The position numbers and the translations under genes are program-made. Of a stretch of DNA of 64,000 nt, positions 57,301-64,000 are shown piece by piece. How positions within the stretch are numbered: the stretch's first letter is position 1; each line of letters opens with the position of its first letter. The notes beneath the pieces are model-generated. The model did no database searches. It saw only the letters and a program-made list of their open reading frames with translations, and was not told the origin of the DNA. The DNA is taken from contig CADCXD010000002.1 in assembly GCA_902806575.1 (NCBI GenBank), positions 3,348,001 to 3,412,000 on the forward strand. Reading direction: 5' to 3'. The stretch comes from Jackrogersella multiformis (Eukaryota; Ascomycota; Sordariomycetes; Xylariales; Hypoxylaceae).

Positions 57301-59656
57301 CTCTAAAGACTTTCCTTCTGAGGCATATTCTTTAACGAATGAGTTGGTGAGTTAAATTATATAAGATATAATACAATATTATGACGAACCAATTACTATA
57401 ATGCTACTAACCAGGTAGTATCGAAAGCTACATAGTAACGTTTTAGAATAGGACGAACAAGAACTATAACAGACGCAGTAATAATCTACGTATGGTCTTA
57501 CCGCAACACTTGGCCCGATTTCCATCTCGGTTGAGAATGATCGGTAAAATAGCTTAAAAAAATAAAAAATAAAACTGCGGACCACCCACTAGGTACTTAT
57601 GATCCTCTAGGCACAACTGGCGCGAGTGATTAAAACCGACATGGGTAGGATCGTCGGGAAGAAATTATCGAGGACTGTTTGCTACTAACTGCGCTGCTGC
57701 GCCATTATCCCCATTCAGCCAGTCTCGTCAGTTGCCTAAATAAGTCAATTACTCTTATTAAATGAACCCTTGATTCAAGGCCCAATGAGAGACGATGGCG
57801 ACCTTAGCAGCTCAGGCAAGACATGAGGCGAGTTTGCCAGGTGGTAACAAGGCGGGCGTCTAGATAGGTACCATCCAGCGCCTGTTTCTTTCAGATCTAC
57901 CTACCTAGGTAGGTACATATTTATTTTCTTTTAAGTCCTAAATATTGGAAGAACATCTACATACAACCTAAAAATCCAATTTGCACATAATAATATGTAC
58001 TGTGCAGCCGGCCAGTGAGGGTTCGCGAACGTGTGTTCCTGCATTAGCGCGCATCTGCAACGCCGGGCTGTATTGGTACAGATTTACCGCTACCGGTACC
58101 GAATATTAGAGAAATACTGTACATAATATAATAGTAGTATGTATGTACATAATAGTAGTACGGTGTACCTATGTAGATGGGCATAGAAAGGGAGACATGA
58201 CCCCTGATGGACAAACATTGGACGAACGAGTCGGCGACGCGCCGCGGGGAAACCTGCCTCTTGATGTATATAACCCAGTATGTATGTAAGTGCAATCACA
58301 CTGCCGCTTCGATGTCTACCTTGGCGATATATAATATGTGCTACCAACAACTTCTCCTTTCAGAACCACAAAATCCCCGAGATCCTTAGAAAGTTTACAT
58401 GTACATACCCGTAGAGTCTACCTAGGCCATTAGTACTGTGTAGATATAGGAGGATTTTGCGAGTACTATGGTATGCTTCATTCATAACATCTACCCGAAA
58501 ACACTACTACGTACCTAGGTAGTATGAATGAGTGATGGATGTCTCCGAACCATATTCATATTCCACTTACTGACTAGGTACATCAAAATCTAGTTCTATA
58601 AAAGGTAATTCTTTCATACCTAGGTATGTATTCGAAACGGCTAACTGCATTGAACACTAGCCTCCCTATTTTTTCTTCTTCTCATAATACTTTCCCAGGC
58701 TGCTAGGTACGGAACAGGATCTCATCATCTCACACCATTAATGCTTGTTTGTTGGTCAAGTTCCGAAGAGCCAATCTAGTTCCTTAAAAGTGCTTTCTCG
58801 GTGGTACTTGGCTCCGCTATATTTTAGATCCCGGTCGAGTTTCTAAGTGGGTGAAGATTGTCATCTTTTTGCGGAGTATACACCATCTCCCCCCCCTGAC
58901 AACGTGAGCCACCAACGAATCAGCCATCGATCTATCTATCCATTACCTTCACGTTTTGGTAAGCCTACGCCCTGCAGGCCGCTGAAACGACGTCGTTCTA
59001 TGTACATACATGGCTGCTGTATGTAGAGGAACCAACCGTAGAATACCTAACGAAATAATCTTTGGAGGGCTCCCCTTTTACTGACCGGGCTGGCCGTCTA
59101 TTGTCCCTTCACACAAAGGAGACTTCATGCAAAAAAAGAAGAAGAAAAGGCCTTAAGTCACAACTAAAGAAACTAAGGAAACTAGGCCCGTTGTCAAATT
59201 AGTTGTAAAGCCTAGTGGAGCAGACTTCCATTATATTTCAGCATATCTACCTAGGTACCCCAGTTGGCTATAATGGCTCCTAACCCACAACCTCCACCGC
59301 CGATGTGCTTCTCGAGAACCCCTGGCGCACTAGTTCAAAGGCCCATGGAGATTCCTATTCAGTTTAATTTCCCAACCTACGAGGATCGTCCCCCTATCCG
59401 GAAATCCTTTGTGTTCGTCCCCCTATTAATACTCGACCGCCTCCATCATGTCCACACTTCTTCTCTTTTTCTCCTCAGCCCAACAGCCATCACCGCAACT
59501 TTTAGTCATTTGACAAAGCCTTGACTTCGGTCGTCCATTCTTTAACAATCGCTATTAAGCTTACAGCTTTACCACATTCTTTTTTTGCCTTCTAAAACAA
59601 ACAAACAAACAACCTTGTTAGTTTTAAACCATATCAACACTGTCAATACCTTCAAG
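54357..59656. other. 5.3-kb gene-poor region
   Basis: No gene I can support between the divergent LOS1 and wall-protein starts. ACCTAGGT motifs are clustered at both ends (54898-54962, 55058-55095, 55176 and 57903, 58415, 58510, 58617, 59250). There is none from 55184 to 57902, where several short frames on both strands have protein-like stretches but no ATG or splice logic I trust. The last ~500 bp is pyrimidine-rich and probably the promoter and 5' UTR of the wall-protein gene. Confidence 0.65.
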
Positions 59657-60339
59657 ATGCGTTTCACAGGAGCTGTTTTCTTCGCTGGCGCCGCCATGGC
59701 CGGAAGCACCATTTACTCTACCGACTACGTGACCATCACCTCGTGTGCTGCCTCCGTCACCGACTGCCCGGCTAGATCTACTGTCACCTCCAGCACCGTC
59801 TACCCGGTGTCCAGCGTCGTCTCCAGCGCGACCTACGCCAACGGTACCGTCCCCTCGTACCCTACCGCCTCGGCCTCCGAGACTCTGCCCGTCGGTGGCT
59901 ACCCCTCTGCTCCCGTCTCTGTGTCTTCTCCTGCTGGTGTCCCCTCGGAGTCTGCTCCTTACCCCACCACCGTGAGCACCAAGGTCCCCGAGCAGCCCAG
60001 CTACGCCACTTCCGTGATCCCTATCACCTACACCACCTGCGTGCCGACCACCTCCGTGAGCTACTCTACCATCACGGTCACCCCCTCTGCCCCCGCCGGC
60101 ACTGGGTACCCCGTTGGTCCCGGAGCTCCCGGTGTCTACCCCACCGGCTCGTTCACTCCCTCGTAAGTACTTACTCGAGAACATGTTTCCCGGATGCATC
60201 TAACACGCCAACTAGTAACCCTCCCACTTCCTCTTACCCCACTGGCAGCCCCATCCCGACTGCCGGTGCTTCCACCATGGCCGGCTCCGGTCTCCTTGCC
60301 GCTGCCGTCGGTATCGCCGCTCTCCTCTTCGCTGCTTAA
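59657..60339 (+). CDS. Ser/Thr-rich GPI-anchored cell-wall protein
   Basis: Two exons: 59657-60162 and 60216-60339, giving 209 residues. The intron is GTAAGT...ACTAG. The start at 59657 gives a secretion signal MRFTGAVFFAGAAMA (residues 1-15). The mature part is about half Ser, Thr, Pro and Val, with two Cys-containing blocks (TITSCAASVTDCPARS; ITYTTCVPTTS). The C-terminus has a GPI-attachment signature: small residues (TAGASTMAGSG) followed by a hydrophobic end, LLAAAVGIAALLFAA. Wobble positions are very rich in C, a sign of high expression. Family knowledge: such proteins are heavily O-mannosylated and linked to plasma membrane or wall glucan. It would use the GPI anchor made by LAS21 and SMP3 products. 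Confidence 0.9.
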
Positions 60340-62297
60340 GCGACCAATCTTGGTTTTCTCTGTTTAATGATTCTAAGCCGAGATGGCAATTATATGAGGC
60401 GCGAACTGAATGGTTCGGTTGCATATGTACTTAATCCTTAATTGTATTTATGGGCCTCGAATGCCTAATGACAACTACTTCATTCGATGTTTGTATTTGC
60501 AAACCCAACTCAGATTGTCTTAAGCGCCATGATTGTGAATACTTGTGTTTGTAGTGTTTGTGACTGTCTGTTAATTCCAGCTCCGCTTTGGTGTGGATCG
60601 TGATTTGACCCCTAGTTGCGTAATTTCCGATCCTTGTGGAGGATCGGCCTCGCTTATCCATCCGCGGTAAGGCGCGCCAATCTTGTGCGCGAACCGGAAA
60701 TGAGAGTATTGGGCCGGTCTCTTATTGGTTGTCGGGTGCAAAGCTATTTGGCTGTATCGGAGTCTCGTTTTCGGCGTTGCGAGTAACGAGTAACGGGTAA
60801 CGAGCAACGTCACATCGCCCGATCGTGTGGATAAATATCGTGAGAATTCACTTACCTACACTACACTAGGTACGTATTCACAAGCTATTACAGATGATGC
60901 CTGAATCTAATGTGGTTCTATAGTGAGCTCGGTTGATTGGATGGTAGCTCTCCGCTCATGTATTCGTCCTTACAGTGTTGTCAAATTCTCCTCAACCCAC
61001 GTTGGAACAGCTTTTATCAAATTCGGAGGGTTTAAAGCCTTCGAGCTTTGAAGATATAAATCCTGGATTAAAAATGCTTATACTGTTACTGGTTTCTATC
61101 CAGATGTTATACAAAATACCTTCGTGAACCAATACACAGTCTTTCTATCCCCTACAACATTGTAAGCCTTCCTAGCTTCCATGATATTTTCAAACACATA
61201 TTAACTAACTCTTAACAATCTACAGCTCTCCTTTCAACTAAATCGACTTGACAGCTCTTATCAGTGATATTCCTACTGTCTTTTGATAGAAGGGGGCATG
61301 CTATTTGAAAGCATAAGGCTGCAAGGCCGTACTCTGGAATGATACTACTCTCGCCAAACCTGATATAAACCAAGTAGGTCACACCTATAACAATGTGCTT
61401 CTAACTTTTAGGCAACAATATTTGCTGTCTTGTCTTGTCTCGGTTTGGTAGGGTGTGGCGTAGGGTTGCTAATAATACCAAGCCCAAGTGATTGTGCCAT
61501 TAGTCGCTCATCGTGCCGCCTGTGGCTGGCTATGGATGGTGCTAGAGAGTTTATAGCTAGCTAAAACTTCATATGCTGTACCATATAGGTTAGGAAACGC
61601 GAATGCGATGGTTTCAGCCCTACCTACCTACTCATGTCACTGGCTCAACCTCAAGGATTATCATAATGGATGATGTTTACGACAGTATCATTTCATATCT
61701 AATACCAACCTTATCTCTAAATTCTAACATTATTTCGCTTTCGCATTACTCTATATAGTTATTTGTGCCAAGTTGGGGCCATCGACACACGCTACCATAC
61801 ACGATGATGGTTTTTTGATAAGCGAATGCGAGGTCATCCTCCCCATGATTGGTCAGATCATCTCTAACTGACTTATACCACACTCCTACATACGTATTTT
61901 CAACGACAACGTATGTAGATATCGACATTAGTTTGCTGCATGCGTTAGCCAAGATCTATTAAGTAGCTTCATATAGGCACCGAGCTATGCTCTACTATCC
62001 TTTTAAACCCAATAAAAAGGCACTGGTGACGAATGTATCTTCCTATCATATCTCTCTTCTCTAGCACAGCCTGTTCAGCGGAGGAATTCTGTACCGAACC
62101 TGTTGAACCAGAATATATGGTAATAATATGCCTAGAAGTCATATATAGATCAACATAAGGGGGCTCCTACATCCTAACATGAAAGTTCGTCTTGAACCAA
62201 GAGGCTACATAGCTTTCGAGTTATAAGTCATATATATATTGATATAATTAAGCATCACATCCCGTTCTCATCATTACCTAGAAAACCAGAGTTGACA
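60340..62297. other. 2-kb intergenic region, no gene seen
   Basis: No supported gene and no perfect ACCTAGGT motif. A tandem GAGTAACG/GGGTAACG repeat lies at 60779-60808. The remaining frames are short and without start or domain evidence. Confidence 0.6.
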
Positions 62298-63397
62298 ATG
62301 AATGGCGCACGTCTTATACCATTTGGCCCGAATGCCAATTGTACTCTAGACCTATGTCCGATCGAGATATCCGTCTTGGAGTATCGCCCATCCCTCGGCG
62401 GCAATATCGCCTTCATTTGTCTGTTCGCCGCTTTGCTATTCACCCACAGCGTTCTCGGAGTGCTATGGAAAAGCTGGTGGTTCCTAGGCTGTATGACGCT
62501 AGGCTGCGTGACCGAGATCATCGGTTATGGTGGGCGCGTAATGCTCTACTACAATCCGTTTAGCTTTGCTGGATTCATGATGCAGATTAGTATGTCTTCT
62601 CATATTCTAACTCCCCCCTAGACCTTACCCCCAAGTGGTAGATGTCCATACCTAACCCTGCTGTCGATAGTCTGCATCGGCTGCGCGCCCGTATTCTACT
62701 CCGCGGCTATCTACGTGACGATGGCGAAAATCGTGGTGAATCTCGACCCTTCCTTATCTCGAATTAAACCAAATCTATACTATATCATCTTCATCCTATC
62801 TGATGTCTTCTCCCTCACATTGCAGGGTGTCGGTGGGTATGTGACTTAATCTTCTACCCTCAAGTTGTCCTCCCAATACCCGTAAAAATATAAATCTACA
62901 ATACGACAGCATAATCTCCTAGTGGTTGCTACGTATACGATGAACGTTCGCTAACACGAAGTCCATTTTACAGAGGACTATCAACGTCAAGCTCGGGACA
63001 AAGCCAAGTCGCAGTTGACCTAAGTCTCGTCGGACTAAGCTTCCAGGTTTTCTCCATGGTGGTCTTCTGTGGCCTCCTTGCCGATTACATGATCCGGTAC
63101 TCTAAGAGCAGGAGTCGAGCAACTACCAGCATAAGCCTGAGGCTCTTCTTGCTATTCCTTATCATCGCAACTATACTTATCCTGGTGCGATGCGGTTACA
63201 GGGTTGCAGAACTAGGCGATGGGTATACTGGGGTTTTGATTCATAACGAGCCTCTTTTCATTGGACTTGATGGTGTTCTAGTTGTCGTTGCCGTCCTCGC
63301 ATTGTGTATCGGTCATCCTGGGTTGGTGTTCATGTCATCCAAGCAGGGGCTAAATATTTCCCAGTCCTCTAACGAAAACGAAGGAATCAAACTTTAG
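62298..63397 (+). CDS. RTA1-type seven-span membrane protein
   Basis: Three exons: 62298-62589, 62671-62836 and 62974-63397, giving 293 residues. After a short lumenal N-terminus with CTLDLCP and EYRPSLGGN, there are seven hydrophobic segments. Family landmarks are EYRPSLGGN, TEIIGYGGRV, QIICIGCAPVFYSAAIY, RIKPNLYYIIFILSDVFSL, TLQGVGGG, GLSFQVFSM and RCGYRVAEL. The latter matches the RCxYRxxE segment of the RTA1 domain. Family knowledge: fungal RTA1-like proteins include Rsb1 (sphingoid-base resistance) and Rta1 (aminocholesterol resistance); most are uncharacterised. The next gene on this strand starts about 450 bp downstream. Confidence 0.92.
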
Positions 63398-63848
63398 AAT
63401 AAACGAACGATAGATCTGTTGGATTTTAAAAGTATTGCAAGGAAGTATACTGATGGGATGGGCAGAAGCTAGAAGTTTTGAATCTGTACACTACCCCTTT
63501 TTAATATGACACTCTTACTACCAAGTCTCTGCGTTTGAGCAACATGATAGAACCCCTGAATAGCATGCGCCAAGTGTCTGGCGGTTGTCAAACCACCGTC
63601 AGCTGGGAAGTCCCCCTTCGGCTAGTTCAATACAACCTCAAACAGACTGAATAAAATTGACATCATCATAAACAAAATCAAATGATTGCTCGAGGGTAAG
63701 ATGATGTATACACTAGTTTTCATCCATGTTTTAATACGACACTGGGTTTTTTATCTCCCTCGTGAATCTTTTTTTTAATGGTAAATGCTTTACCTGTACT
63801 CGTTGTTACCTAAATGCAGTATTCTCTAATCTATCAAGTAGCAAGATC
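63398..63848. other. Intergenic region between the RTA1-type gene and the edge gene
   Basis: 451 bp without a supported gene. It contains the RTA1-type gene's 3' UTR and the promoter of the last gene. Confidence 0.55.
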
Positions 63849-64000
63849 ATGATGTCTACCTGGTTAACAACAATCATACTATCGCTTTATGCTTTATTCG
63901 CCATTGCACATACGTGGGAGCATCTATCTGAATCCGAGTTCCAAGCTGCATTCGACAAGGACGAGAATGCTATTGTAGTAGCTTGTGAGTGAATCGCTAC
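63849..64000 (+). CDS. N-terminal fragment of a secreted or ER protein (partial)
   Basis: ATG at 63849 (a second ATG directly follows) begins a signal peptide: MMSTWLTTIILSLYALFAIA, then HTW. The mature start is EHLSESEFQAAFDKDENAIV, then VAC. A strong GTGAGT donor at 63985 suggests the first exon ends at 63984 and continues beyond the window. The x-x-L-s-e-s-e-F-x-x-A-(8)-I-V pattern resembles the beginning of thioredoxin-fold domains of the protein disulfide isomerase kind, but no active-site CxxC is within the window. Function is therefore a guess. Confidence 0.5.

Noticed and set aside
59264..59524. 86-codon open frame upstream of the wall-protein gene
   Set aside because: Low-complexity start, no domain, position within the likely promoter and leader, no sign of splicing to the next gene.
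59624..60199. 191-codon open frame antisense to the GPI-anchored wall protein
   Set aside because: It is a Gly/Arg-rich shadow caused by the C-ending codons of the sense gene. The sense strand has the signal peptide, intron and GPI signal.

Overview
The window is nuclear DNA of a filamentous ascomycete, most likely a sordariomycete. The evidence is short GT-AG introns (mostly about 45-120 nt) with CTAAC/CTGAC-like branch points, fungal-type protein families throughout, and AT-leaning intergenic DNA crowded with an interspersed palindromic motif built on ACCTAGGT. No bacterial operons, rRNA, tRNA or CRISPR were seen. The species cannot be named from sequence alone.

Layout. 1-5.4 kb: the 3' end of a sedolisin-type (S53) peptidase, the spliceosomal U5 protein Dim1/Dib1 and a rhomboid protease. 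6-13.6 kb: condensin HEAT subunit (Cnd3/Ycg1, minus) divergent from the ribosome-biogenesis RNA-binding protein Nop4 (plus), then an unrecognised 404-residue protein (minus). 14.3-20.2 kb: two GPI-anchor assembly enzymes in tandem, Las21/Gpi7 (ethanolamine-phosphate transferase 2) and Smp3 (mannosyltransferase 4). 20.8-22.7 kb: two mitochondrial genes tail to tail, the cytochrome oxidase assembly factor Pet100 and a TACO1/YebC-type protein. 23.2-29.5 kb: a 2067-residue Laa1/HEATR5-type HEAT-repeat protein. 30.4-32.5 kb: a small Cys-rich protein and a Whi5/Nrm1-type G1/S repressor. 33.7-38.4 kb: Mediator subunit Med15 with an uninterrupted 45-Gln run. 38.4-47.1 kb: an 8.7-kb stretch without a supported gene, rich in the ACCTAGGT motif and carrying a 228-bp MITE-like element with 20-bp perfect terminal inverted repeats and a 9-bp flanking duplication. 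47.1-54.4 kb: an M18 aspartyl aminopeptidase, an unrecognised Cys-rich protein and the tRNA exportin Los1. 54.4-59.6 kb: a second gene-poor stretch. 59.6-64 kb: a Ser/Thr-rich GPI-anchored wall protein, an RTA1-type membrane protein and the start of a further gene cut by the window edge.

Most genes are housekeeping functions (splicing, ribosome assembly, tRNA export, transcription, chromosome condensation, GPI anchoring, mitochondrial translation and assembly). No secondary-metabolite cluster was seen. Exon boundaries were read by eye from GT-AG signals and reading-frame continuity. All multi-exon models given here close to an exact multiple of three with a single terminal stop, except the gene cut by the right-hand edge.
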